Source: Gonatopus flavifemur (lineage: Eukaryota > Arthropoda > Insecta > Hymenoptera > Dryinidae). Taken from it: DNA of 64,000 nt. Positions within the stretch are counted from its first letter, which is position 1. Each line of letters begins with the position of its first letter. The position numbers were made by a program, and so were the translations under genes. The stretch covers positions 16,572,001-16,636,000 of the forward strand of contig JAFFJZ010000002.1 of assembly GCA_018340375.1 (NCBI GenBank), written 5' to 3'. The notes below the pieces were generated by a model. It was given only the letters and a program-made list of their open reading frames with translations, was not told the origin of the DNA and did no database searches. Shown piece after piece: positions 24,106 to 35,743 of this stretch.

Positions 24106-24165
24106 CAATGATTATTTCTTCTTATTCGATCCTATGTTTATCACCTTAAAATTAGGTATCTGGTC

Positions 24166-24436
24166 TCAATATCTGTATCGAGGATCCTCTTCTTCGGGAT
24201 GAGCCGCATTGTGGATAAGAGCTCGTTGAATTGCTTCTGGAATTGGCGGGGGCGTTGGTAAATGTGCTCCGGTTGCTTGGAAACCGTTCTCGTCAGCGGT
24301 GTATGTGACTACGATGGGAGTACCGTCAGGTGCCGTATAACTGTAGCGTCCTCGAACACCTTCGATTGGACCTTCAGGACCATAACCTTTCGGACGTCCT
24401 TCCTCCGCTACCGAAATTCCATTTTCGGTATCGTAG
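24166..24436 (-). CDS. Cuticular protein RR-1, terminal coding exon (chitin-binding domain)
   Basis: The 271-nt exon follows acceptor TTTTTTTCAAG and ends in TGA at 24166-24168. It encodes one base of Ser48, residues 49-137 and the stop. It holds the Rebers-Riddiford consensus: [15 protein letters not shown], then [20 protein letters not shown], then [20 protein letters not shown]. This is the RR-1 pattern ([19 protein letters not shown]) of soft or flexible cuticle proteins. Aromatic residues Y79, Y81, Y93 and F100 sit where the family binds chitin. The C-terminal tail is acidic then basic (EEEDPRYRY). The protein acts outside the cell in the procuticle. No frameshift or in-frame stop is seen, so it looks functional. 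Confidence 0.95.
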
Positions 24437-24903
24437 CTTGAAAAAAACGAATCAATATTATCAATAGAGTTGAAAAAAGTGAAAAATATGAATTTGTATA
24501 GCTTCTGTCCTCAGATTTGATGTTGGTCCTATTTGTTGAAAATTCTGAACGAAAACACGACTTTTACCAGATGTCAGTCTAAATCTTTTCTTCAACAAAT
24601 AAGAGTAATTGAAGAGAAATTCGAACTAATATATTGGAAAAGTCCTGTTTGTGTCCACAGTATTTAACAATCCGGACAAAATCAGTCACAAAATAGAATA
24701 TAAGGAGATCTATTCAGATTTGGATAGATCCAGTTAGATTCCACGTTAATGTAATTTTGGTGCATCAACTGTGTAATTTCTTCACTTCCGGATGGTTTCG
24801 AAGTATCGAGTATTTTTGGAAAAATTCACTCACATTTCGATAGATCTAAATAGATCTAAGTCGATGACCTGGAGAATTAGTTTTCCCATTTGTTTTAGAT
24901 CTA

Positions 24904-25174
24904 CGCTGAGAACTCAATTTCTTAGACTTGAAGAAAATTTCTTTGCCCTCATTCTGATAAACCTTGTTTCCAATGGAAAAAATAATCATTTGATTGGAAA
25001 AATTCTTCATTGAGTTGAAACCACGTTCTTCGAATTCAAGAAGAGATATAATTCTGTTTCAGTTTGAGAATAAAAGGTTTCAATTTGATGAAATTTTTTT
25101 CCATTTAAAGAGAGATTTAATGGAATGAGGGCGAAGAAAATTGTCTTTCAATCTAAGGAATTGGATTCTCAGTG
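24904..25174. mobile_element. CACTGAGAACTCAATTTCTTAG MITE family, copy 2
   Basis: TA-flanked, 271 bp. Ends CGCTGAGAACTCAATTTCTT and the inverse CACTGAGAATCCAATTCCTT. Subterminal TTTGCCCTCATTCTG pairs with its inverse. Confidence 0.85.
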
Positions 25175-25810
25175 TAAATTAATCTTTCTCTGGTATGCAT
25201 ATCATTATACATCATCAACTCTCTGTTAATATTTCAAAACTATCTCAATATGCATCGCATTATAGTTGCATGATATGAGGATGATTTGTACATATTTTCG
25301 AAATCGAAAAAACTTGTTCATTTGTACTCAACATCAAGAATTATTCAAATTTATTTCACGTGAATTGCCGAATTGCAATTCCTTTTATTATCATTACTGT
25401 GCAATCAACACTTCAAGTATTGTCATGATGTTAGTGTTGCAATGGTTATTCATTTCCATCCCACTTATCTATCTATGCCCTTCCCTGGAAGATATGAAAA
25501 ACATGTTATGGATGATTATGAGGTTTCTAAAACCCACACTAATTGACACGTAGTAATTTGCAGCTTTATCGGCAGAGGGTTGATATAATAGTGTGTTAAC
25601 ATGCTTCATCCTTCAGCGTATATACACCTGAGGCTGATGTAGATTCACTTTCTATTTAATTTTCCTACGTATTCGATATCCTCTTCCACTGTTCGAGTCA
25701 TACATTTGTTTGAACGGATCTTCCCAATTATCTGTGATTAGATATGACTCAATATATTCCCGTAGAAAAGTTTTCCCTGTTGATTTCCATAAGCTTACCA
25801 AATTTCCATA

Positions 25811-26043
25811 CGCTGTGAAAAATTTGGAACCCAAATTTGGTTGCAGCAAAAATCCCTCACGTGGGGGAAGTGCGTTTTCCCATATTTTGAAGGAATTTTT
25901 CTCCATTTGGAGAGAAATTCCCTTGTAAGAGAAAGAATTTTCTCCTAAATGGAGAAGGATTTCTCCAAAATATGGGAAAACGTACTTCCCCCACGTGAGG
26001 GAGATTTTCTGCCAGGTGAAAATTACAATTATTTTTTATAGTG
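25811..26043. mobile_element. Near-palindromic TA-flanked MITE
   Basis: Ends CGCTGTGAAAAATTTGG and the inverse CACTATAAAAAATAATTG. Long arms share CCCTCACGTGGGGGAAGT and GTTTTCCCATATTTTG. Short open frames on both strands are arm shadows. Confidence 0.85.
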
Positions 26044-26425
26044 TAGTTCTTTACATGTTTCGAGGAAAATTTGGGGGAAAAATACGGACATTTGGCGAGG
26101 GTGAGGAAGATTTTCCTAAGGGTTGATATCATCAATTATCATACTCACTTCCTTGCTCAAAACCCCTATCAGAAATAGAACATTGTTGCCCATCGGTTTT
26201 GATCGGTTATTATCTTGGGAAATTCTGTTGAAAATTCATAACCTATTCATTTGCTTCTATCTGGAATTATGAACTGGAAGAATTCAGTGAGAAACTGCCA
26301 CTTGTATTTTCTAACATTTTTCAACGGATTCTAATCAGGTCGAAAAGGTAGTTGAAATCTTTTAGGAACGGATAGAAAATGCGTCTTTGGACTGAATTTT
26401 TTGGGACAAAAGCCGATGACAGTCA

Positions 26426-26662
26426 CACAGATAAAAGTGTTTCTTTGAATCTAACAAATTGTTATTTGGATAGGTTGGAATAAATATTTTGTTTAACGGG
26501 AATGAATATTTTTCTCAAGTAAATAAATGTATGCTTGGGGACAAGGAGCAAATAATAAGTTTGTTGAAACTAACAAAATATTGATTTTAACCAAAGAAAT
26601 ATTTATTCCCACTTATATTCAAATAACAATTTTTTAGATTCAAAGAAATACTTTTATCTGTG
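26426..26662. mobile_element. CACAGATAAAAG palindromic MITE
   Basis: CACAGATAAAAGTGTTTCTT and the inverse CACAGATAAAAGTATTTCTT, flanked by CA on both sides (a decayed TA is possible). Arms continue through TTTGAATCTAACAAATTGTT. The same ends occur, split by about 2 kb, at 51245-53305. Confidence 0.75.
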
Positions 26663-27036
26663 CAGGTTAGAATTTTCTATTCAATTCTAGCAGACATTTT
26701 TTGATGATCAGAGAAAAAAAATTACTCCAGAATAATATTATAGAGAATATAAAAACACTGGAAAAGTATTTATGTCGATAATCGCATAATATCTCTTATA
26801 TGGATTCATAATTTAAAACTGTGCTGCATCGTTTGTCTTGTTATAGACTGCAAAAAATCCAATTTTTCAGGAACATCTTACAAAGCTACCAAAAGATTTT
26901 TAATCGCAACTTTCGGTTTTCTCAAAGACGTTTTCCTAAATATCTAACTGACTAGGCAGTAAGTCAACGAAATGATTAGACGACTGATTGGTTGATTAAC
27001 AACAAAAATACATGAACAATATTGTGGGCAAAGGTA

Positions 27037-27153
27037 GGGCTGGAGCTAAAATGTCACTCAATGAGATTCTATGTCGAATGTGCATAAAATATCGATGAAA
27101 ACTTGGTAAGAATTCTATATAAAATCACATTGAGTCACATTGTAGTTCCAGCT
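27037..27153. mobile_element. Short TA-flanked palindrome
   Basis: GGGCTGGAGCTAAAATGTCACTC and the inverse GAGCTGGAACTACAATGTGA, 117 bp, TA on each side. Confidence 0.65.
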
Positions 27154-27198
27154 CTAGGCAGAAGCTGAAAATCCCAGAAGACATGGGATGTGTCTTAA

Positions 27199-27806
27199 GG
27201 GGTAATGTCACTTTGTGGACAGAAAAATTGACGTGATTTTTGAAGTGTTGCCCTGAAGTCAAGAAAAATTATAAATGTGATCGGGTCTTTTGCATACGAA
27301 AGTACTAGTCTTTGGGTACAAAAAACACTTTTTATTCAAGTCCTTTTGATCCAAAATGGCGGCATGGTAGTATGGTCAAAGCTACAGGTCACAATTATGA
27401 ATCTAGAACAGAAAACCAAAATTTTTCTGGAAATATAGTCCAAAATCTAGAAATCTACGTAGGATTTTTTCGATGAAGTGGATCCGACAGATTTTGTAAA
27501 GGATTTGCCATCGATTTGACAAAGACAAAATCGAAAACAAAATTCAAATCGATGCCGTTTTTTTGTTTATCACTTTATCGAATAAATCCTACGTAGATTT
27601 CTAGATTTTGCATTATATTTTCAGAAAAATTTTGGTTTTTCGTTCTACATTCAAAATGTAGAAAGACCAGACTTTTTTTCAACGTGCTGATGTGCTGCCA
27701 TTTTGTATTGTACAACTATAACAAAATGTGTTTCTGGTACTCAACGACTAGTACTTTCATATGCAAAAAAACCCATATCCTAAGAATGTTCCTATGTTCT
27801 ATGTGA
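27199..27806. repeat. Long foldback at a TTAA site, copy 2 (right end truncated)
   Basis: TTAA then GGGGTAATGTCACTTTGTGG. Arms with GCATACGAAAGTACTAGTCT and GCATATGAAAGTACTAGTCG (inverse of right) pair. Pairing is lost after about 27806, so the right end is deleted. Related to 7761-8466 and 57730-58446. Confidence 0.7.
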
Positions 27807-27932
27807 GCCGAAGTTGGCTCACTGTTTGTACACACATGGGAATACCATTTAATATAATTATTTATTGGCGATAGTGTTGATTCTGCCATTCGGATCAATA
27901 AATTTACTATTATCTTCAGGAAGTTACACTAA

Positions 27933-28189
27933 CCCTTGGAGTACACACATCCTTTCACACCTTCGGAGTACACATAGGTGCAAATTCGCATCACACAACT
28001 TTATGGATTAATAACTTGGTTCCTATCCAACCAATTTGGCCTTCCTTTTTTCCAATTTGAAGGGAAAACTGTGTAGATTAACATGGTATGGAAGAAAATT
28101 CCCAAATATCTCATTTGATCAGTGAAAAAAACGCGAGGGTGTGAATAGGGATAGTTGGTGCAGATTCGCACCTGTGTGTACTTGAAGGG
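27933..28189. mobile_element. piggyBac-like MITE with CTAA target duplication
   Basis: CTAA (27929-27932) and CTAA (28190-28193) flank CCCTTGGAGTACACACATCC and the inverse CCCTTCAAGTACACACAGGT. A second CTTCGGAGTACACATAGGTG lies inside. CCCTT termini are of piggyBac kind, but the 4-bp site is CTAA instead of TTAA. Confidence 0.65.
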
Positions 28190-28224
28190 CTAATAAAAAA
28201 AATCGGACCCAGCTTCAATTTGTA

Positions 28225-28756
28225 CCCAGTGAACATTTTTCCCTTCAATATTTCAAATGTGGAAAACATTTCAATGTGATTCAAGTTAACATTGCATTGG
28301 TCGCGTGCGATCTGACAGATACGGGATTCCTCATTTTCGTCACAGCTGTTCTTTCATCTATTCCTCAAGCTTGTTACGGAGTTAATTTTGAGTCGTTCAA
28401 AAATTTTGGACTAGTCACGTTAAATACCTATTTTTATAAATAAATGAGTTCAATTGATAATGTTCAAACTAATCAATATTCTTTTCCGAATTGTATGTAC
28501 TCATTTGACACAAAATCTGACAATAATATTACAGCTAACTGTAAAAAACTTTTCGTGTATCTCATAGATACGGCGCGAGCAAAAATGTTATTTTGTTCCG
28601 CGTGACTAATGCGGTGTTAACTTTCTAATAACTTCCAGACCTCATAAGAAAGGCATCAAAAAGATTTCCGAAATCGACGCATTAGAGAACTTCCTGAGAG
28701 CATTCAGAAAACATAATGAATGTTTGAAATGTTGAGGGGAAAAATTTTTACTGGGT
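28225..28756. mobile_element. TA-flanked CCCAGTGAACATTTTT element
   Basis: Ends CCCAGTGAACATTTTTCCCT and the inverse CCCAGTAAAAATTTTTCCCC, TA on both sides, 532 bp, no coding potential. Confidence 0.8.
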
Positions 28757-29045
28757 ACCTTGATAAACAAACTTTTTTATGCGTTGATAGAAGATCATAA
28801 TATCCTCGATCACACATTATAGCTTTGTTCGTGAACGCACTAAACTTTGATTTCATCATAATGTTACGTAGATTCAGAGACCTTCTGAATTTCCATTCTC
28901 ACACAAATTTCTAACAATGGAGGATTAAATACCAACTAAATCGAAATTAATAGTCAAACGATACAGCTACAACATTCCTTAGAATTCAACGCAAGCCCAA
29001 GTAACACCAATATGCGGAAAATATTCTCCGCATGTTCCTAGAATA

Positions 29046-29447
29046 CCCTAGCGAATCTGATCATACCGAAATTTTTAGTATTCTGTGCGTATCATTTTCG
29101 TACGATATATAATTAGTATGAATCTAGTAGTAATTTAGTAAAATACCAAATCGTGATGAAAAGTGAATCCAAAAAAAACCGTATGCGGTTTGTGAAATTT
29201 GTAGACTTGAAGTATATCGTAATATTTTCAATCATTTGGTATTTATTCAGTACAAATTCGGTATACATTTAGTATGAATCTTCCATACCCAGTTGTTACC
29301 GGAAACGTATCAAATTCCGGTATACTCTTGGTATAAATCAAGTCTGATATCGGTAAGAGTATCATTTGAGTATAATTGAGGCATGGAAAATTCACAAACA
29401 TACCGGATAATTTCAGTATGATCAAAGTATGATCGCATTTGCTAGGG
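29046..29447. mobile_element. TA-flanked CCCTAGC element with GGTAT/AGTATGA repeats
   Basis: Ends CCCTAGCGAATCTGATCATA and the inverse CCCTAGCAAATGCGATCATA, TA on each side. The interior is a degenerate array of words such as TTTAGTATGAATC and TTCGGTATAC. Confidence 0.75.
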
Positions 29448-29503
29448 TAATCCAACGTCCTGCAAACATTCTGAGAACGTTTGACAAACGTTTTATGCTA
29501 TTA

Positions 29504-29712
29504 AACTGAGAAAAAAATTGGCCTCATTATGAGAAAATATTTTCTTGTGCTGAGAATATATTTATTTTTCTTATCTGGAGAAGATGTGTGCTTGGGGTAA
29601 GAAAATTTTCTTCACATCAAGCTGTATAATTTTGAACTGAGAAAATGTTTCCTCCCTTCAAAGAAAGTATCGGATTGGACTCGGTCAATCCAATATTTTT
29701 TTTCTCTCAGTG
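29504..29712. mobile_element. TA-flanked MITE (AACTGAGAAAAAAATTGG)
   Basis: Left AACTGAGAAAAAAATTGGCC after TA; right inverse CACTGAGAGAAAAAAAATAT, TA after. 209 bp. Confidence 0.65.
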
Positions 29713-30677
29713 TAGGAAGGATACCGTCCAATCAGATGAAAAACAAAAAAGAACACAATTCACGATCATTCTCATTTTTATTTCCTCGCGATGTCAATAC
29801 CCTCTACATCTGCTCTGAAAAGCTCGGAAACGTAAAAACACATTGCACCAATTTAGACCACCCTGATCATTATGTTTATATCAATAAATCTACATCATCA
29901 TCGATCAATTCAGAGGATAATTGTTCCTAACGAGACTCATGTATCATCGATGTACGTACAATGGAATAGGGTTCAAGCTCGTTAAGATTGGAAATATATG
30001 ACAGGTGTTCAAAGAATGCCAACTAAAACATCAAGTGTCACGAGTATAGGTGCAAATTATCTATGTTAACAAATGATAGCACGAATGGTTGGCTAGGTTA
30101 GTTATACAGGTAGGTGTGTAGGCAGTTAGGTAGGTAGGAAGATAGGTACGTCGATTGTAATTGTACAATTGCGTAATGCGTTATGGCAAATTGCGTCTCA
30201 GTATGATTGTATACATATGTATTCCTACACATAGCTGTACAAATACAACATGTATACATGATTGAAATCAGAATCACATTTTAGTTTCCTTCTACTTCAA
30301 AGTTCATCTCTGTATATAGTAAGTATATATTATGCGAGACAAAAAAAAAGTTGAATGCGTTTCCTTTTCCACGTTGAATTAGGAAAGAAAAGAGTCAGGC
30401 CACGCCAAGCAACACCATCTCCCCGATCAATCTTTCATCAAACATCTGCGTCTCAATTAGTCACAATCAGAGATATCATTTGATTCATGAGTTTCTTTCG
30501 TGATTCATCCCTAATCTTCACATCTGCGATTGATAAACGTATAAAATAATCAAGTAATAATCGAGTGATCATTTGTTGGATCTGGATTTTGAATTTTCCT
30601 TCTTTTTCTGTGAAAAGTGAATCGATTTTTATGATATAAAAACACAAGAGAATGAAAAAATGAAAGCACGTGAGAAG

Positions 30678-31308
30678 TGATGAGTAGCACAACAGGTTAG
30701 AAATGCTAAGAAGGTTCTTTGAAGTTCTGAATGTATTTCATGAACATTCATAGACCCAGTAAAAAATCTGGAGTAGAAAAGAATAGAAATTTCTTATTCT
30801 TTTCAATTCTTTCCAATTCGAATTCTCCAAAAAAAGAATACATATGAATAGAAAAAAATTGGAATATTTAGATTTTGATACCATGTATGAATTCCAGTTG
30901 CTATTCTGTATTGAATTCTCCTAACAGAAATGAAAATCTTTTATTCAATATCGTCAAGGTAATTCATTCACTATATAGAAGTTGTTATTCTAAATTTTAC
31001 ATTGGAAAAATTGAATTTGAATTCCAGATTTGGAATACGATTTAACTGTAGAATAGATGAGAATAGAGGCGAATAGAATTTCTGTAAAATCAATTCCATA
31101 ACTCCAAAATTCGAATTCAAATTCTTGAATTTCAATCCGATATTTTTTGCCGGGGAATCTTCGAATGGGACTGTTTCGGATAAGTATATTCTATACATAT
31201 TCTTAGAATGTATTCTTCGGATTTATCCGAAACCGTCTCATTTGCACATTCTACGCATGATCACGGAATGAACGCAGAATGTTTGAAATGTTCTTGTGCC
31301 GCTTGGGA
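30678..31308. mobile_element. CCCAAGTAGCACAAC element with a nested insertion
   Basis: Left AGTAGCACAACAGGTTAGAA and right inverse CCCAAGCGGCACAAGAACAT. A shorter uninterrupted relative lies at 32349-32522, which shows that 30758-31156 is inserted DNA. Confidence 0.65.
30758..31156. mobile_element. Insertion with CCCAGTAAAAAATC ends
   Basis: CCCAGTAAAAAATCTGG at the left and inverse CCCCGGCAAAAAATATCGGA at the right. Interior GAATAGAAATTTCTTATTC and GAATTCGAATTT-type repeats. Ends resemble the 28225 element. Confidence 0.55.
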
Positions 31309-31732
31309 TGCGGATGTGAAATTATATTAATTGATTTTGGATGAAACTAGTAACCTGAATGTTGTTGAAGTTTCAATCATTTATCGAAACGAATTAGTAA
31401 TTGAAAAATGAAATACTGAGTTGTTGAGGACTCAAAATCTTGCAGAACATTTTTTCAACGCTTTTCCCTGTCCCAAGCACTCAATTTGAGAAAATAAACA
31501 ACGATAACACAGGCCAACAAAATTTTGCAAATTTTAGTAACAGAAACTAGTGCACGCCTTTTTGGAGGATTTTGGTGGGCTGAATCCGAATTTGGCTGCA
31601 GAATTGCTCCATCATGTCAGGTTTCAGAGATATTTCCACTTGAAAGTGTAAAAAAACACTGTTCTTCGACATATTTGAGGTTACTGCGAGTCAAGAGGTA
31701 ATTATTTCTCACAAAACTAGTAAGCGCCCCTC

Positions 31733-31933
31733 ATAGTATGATTCATTCTCTTTCGAATGTCGTTGAGTTTGCTCAAATATCTATGTTTTTCATCGAAATA
31801 CGACAATTTGAAATTCGGGTGTTCACCTATTTACTGAATACATGGACATCCAAATTTCAAATTGTCGTATCTCAATGAAAAAAACAGATATTCCAACAAA
31901 CTCAACGACATTTGGGAGAGAATGAGTTATACT
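31733..31933. repeat. Foldback with a third arm copy
   Basis: ATGATTCATTCTCTTTCGAA..GTCGTTGAGTTTGCTCAAAT pairs with its inverse up to about 31933. A further direct copy of the arm occurs at 31985-32032 (CATTCTCCTTCAAATGCCGT). About 32033-32340 has no recognisable feature. Confidence 0.65.
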
Positions 31934-32348
31934 TTGCTTGAAGTCACATAAAACCAAGAAATAATTTTTTTTTAATTCTAAAAGTATAAGTCATTCTCCT
32001 TCAAATGCCGTTGAGTTTGCTCAAGTATCTGTGATTTAGAGACTTTTGAATGCATTTCTTTCATAACATCTTTGTTTCTCTACGTTTTTGTCTCTATCGC
32101 AAGGAATGCTCATACACAGGTGTCTGGGGTGTTTGTCTCGTTAATCATTAATTGAATGTTTATCGAGTTTTTTTTTTAATTTCATCCATAGAACTATACG
32201 TATCATTTGTTATTTTAATGTTTGGAACACTGAAAAAAAGGCTGCCTACAGCCTTAAAATAAATTTATAATTATTCAATATTTTATTAATATTATTGATA
32301 TTTGATAACTGTTACGAACCTTTTCTTTAAGTGGATTTTTACAATTAT

Positions 32349-32522
32349 CCCAAGTAGCGCAACAGGTTATAAAAATGCTAAGAAGGTTCTTGGAAGTTTT
32401 GAGCATGTGTTATTAACATTCTTTATGAATCTTCGAATGAGAAGAACGTATTTTTCGAATTTATCCGAAACAATAGAATAGAATGAACGTAGAATGTTTG
32501 AAATGTTCTTGTGTTACTTGGG
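32349..32522. mobile_element. CCCAAGTAGCGCAAC MITE, empty copy
   Basis: CCCAAGTAGCGCAACAGGTT and the inverse CCCAAGTAACACAAGAACAT, 174 bp. Serves as the empty-site reference for 30678-31308. Confidence 0.7.
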
Positions 32523-33884
32523 ATGATATTTCGATTGTTTCGAACTATCAACCAGAGAGATGACAGGTAGTCGATGGTGATGGACTTGGAATAGATTATA
32601 CCACGATCGACTCGTTACCAATTCGAATACTCGAACAGGCAGTTGCCTCGGGTGGAATCGATTTTCCGACATTTATTGTTATTGACCGAGGAGGTGAGGC
32701 CATCTTCGAATGTGATGTCTTTGAACCAGTGATGGAACAATCATATTATTACCTCGATAACCATAATTTTGTAAAATTATTCGCGAGCGTGTGCATGTAT
32801 TTGAATATTAATTACAGGAATAGTATAATAACCGGAATCATGGAATTATACAATAAGAAATATATACATATGCGAATGTATGTAAAGCTCGTCGAGGTGA
32901 TGATGAGGAGTTTTCTAACAACTTCCGTGCTAAAACCCTGATCGTTCATTGGATTATTCGATGAACATTATCATTAAAATGTATCAATGCGAATTGCGCT
33001 TTGAAATTTAAATGGTTGTATAATCGAGAGCGAATCATTGTTGAATATTATTGTCTTTCGATAGATCCTCAAAGCGTGTCTTATGCAAAATTTTAAGATA
33101 TTTATAAGGATGGCTTTTATATCGAATTGTGTATACTAATTATAATACAGTGAAACACAGTGTTGTTGATTCAAATTGAGATCAACAGGGATGGATTCGT
33201 TAAAAGAACACATTACAAGATCATTTTGTTTTGAATTCGATAAATCGTTCGGATGGATTTCATGAATATTGAAAAGATTATATACAATATGGATAATGAA
33301 CGGAGGCAACATACAAATCATGTTTGAAACCGTTACATTGAGTATATATACTTCTTGTTTCTCACAGAAATGCACGTAATTCAATATGAAAAATTAACGT
33401 TGAAATACATTTTTATAATACTCCATATCGAAACCGTGAAATTACGAAATATTTCAGATTCGCTGACATTTAATAGCAGCTGTAACATTTATATAATCTC
33501 CTGTAGTCTCTGAGGAATATGTGACATGATTTAAATATATTTTCAATTCGAATTATTAATATTATAATATAAAAACGATATGGGATCATATTTTATCCAC
33601 TTTCTTTTTCAAATGAAGCGCATTCGATATCGCTTCACGCACGAATGAAAACAAATTTGATCAAGAGTATTGTTACATAAAGATATTATAGTTTTGAAAG
33701 AGTTGGAAGAGCGAATGAAAATTTGTGGATTTTTATTACGAAACGATATGATTGATATAATGTTATTACTTTTTTGATTCAAATAAGATATTTTGATATT
33801 TCAAAAAATTCATTTGATTTCTCGTCAAACGGTGCACGGAGAGAAATTTAGAGTACTTTGTAACCGAGAAACAGACTAAACTTA

Positions 33885-34274
33885 CACTGTGAGAAATGCT
33901 ACATTAAAAAATTTTAATTCAAATTCGAAATTTAAAAAGCTATGATGGTAATTTTAAAAGTACTAAGTACTGATAAGATGAAATTATATCCACATGTCAA
34001 TGTAAAATGACCTACTTGAATGGTAATTTTACGAATACTTAGGACTGGTAAAATCGAATTACATGTACATATCAATGTAAAATTACTTGCATTCTGGTGA
34101 AATGACAGTTAACATGTATGTGTAAATTTACCTTGGATGGATGTGTGAATTCACTGGGGTGTGTAGTTGGTAATTTTTACATTAATATTTATCATGTAAT
34201 ATTACTGATACTGTATAGGTAAATCCTGTTGCCATTGATATTTGATAAAATTACTCCCAAAATTTTTTACAGTG
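33885..34274. mobile_element. TA-flanked MITE with internal tandem duplication
   Basis: CACTGTGAGAAATGCTACAT and the inverse CACTGTAAAAAATTTTGGGA, TA on both sides. Inside, a GATGGTAATTTTAAAAGTAC unit recurs about 70 bp later as TGGTAATTTTACGAATAC. Confidence 0.75.
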
Positions 34275-35490
34275 TACAATAAAATTTACTATGACAAGAC
34301 ACTAGAAACCGGATCAAATTTACAATGTTTTACAGTAAATTCCATTAAAAATTCAGTCAGTTCCTCAGCCGCAATAATCCCATAATAAATTTAACTACAA
34401 ATTTCTTTCTATGTAAGATCAATGTAATGTAAAATTGTGAATTTGAAGATATTTGGATTCTACGTGATAAATAACAATGGATCTCGATCAAAACACACGA
34501 ATGTCATCGCTTCATGTAGAACACTTTTCCGATAAAGCGCTTTGAGCAATTGAATTTGTTTTGAAGATATGACTCCGCGATGTTCCAAATAGATTCCAGT
34601 AATTCAAATATCAGAGTAACGATCCTTCGGGTGCACTGTAAAAAATATTTGGGAATTTCCAAGAAGAAAAGCATGGTAAGAAACTTATAAATTTGTAAAT
34701 TGCCAGAATGTTTGAGGATTCACAACAAGTTTTCTTTGAGATTCCAATCAATTTTTGTGACTTTTTAGAGAATATTTGACAATTTACAAAATTATTTGTG
34801 AATTTACTGAGAAATGTTTGTTAGAAAACTTCCAAACTTTTTTTTGGAAGTTTTTTTGCAGTATGGAAACCCGAAAATTAGTTATTTTGAAATATGAAAA
34901 TACCTAAACCTTTTTTGAATATTTCAGTATTACAAGAATAAGTTTATGTCCCATGCATACAGAATATATTCATTGCAATTGGCATTTTGATTCAAATCTT
35001 ATTCGAACTCGGTTGTTTTTGTATTTAAAATAATTTTTGTAAAAGTCTTAGCGATAAGAGAATCGTGAAGGAAGTTCATGCAATATATCATTGTATGCCG
35101 CTCACTACCATGCAACGTAAGAATGTGAAGTTTAGAACGTTTGATAGAAGGATATGATAATGCCGATGCATCACGCACTCCACGTTAATGTTTGATAATT
35201 CATGGAATTCCTCAAGATTTCAAATGTACTGCAGTTTTTCTCGTACATTTTTTCATACATCGGAAACTGAATTTTATAACGGAACATCGAGGGATCAGTT
35301 CCAGATGAGAAAAAGGCGTTTCCGCCCATTTTTGCATATTCAATTTATTATAAATTAAAACATAATTGTAATCATAGTTTTTGAATGTTCGATAAGAAAT
35401 TGCATTCACAGAAGGGAATCTAAAATAAAGAAATCAAAATATAATTGTACCATTGAATTTGAAGCAGAAAAATTGAATGTTATGTTATTT

Positions 35491-35743
35491 CACGTAGGGA
35501 AAAATTCTTCTTAAAATAGCGATTTTTTTAAATTTGCTTTACCGAATTAGCGAAACGTTTGCTTTCATAGTAAAGATCTTGCTGTTTTAGCAAAATCTCT
35601 GCTAATCCAGGATATTTTCTAGCAGTTTGAATATCTAACATGCTGAATTGTTGGATCAGCAAGCGCTTGCTAAAAGAACAAGATTTTTGCTAGTCCAGCG
35701 AAAGGATTTGTCATATCAGCAAAGCAAATTTTTTCTCTCAGTG
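35491..35743. mobile_element. MITE with TTTGCT/AGCAAA repeats
   Basis: Left CACGTAGGGAAAAATTCTTC, right inverse CACTGAGAGAAAAAATTTGC. GCTAAT/AGCAAA words recur throughout, as in the outer arms of 49063-50177. Flanks are not clear TA. Confidence 0.5.
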
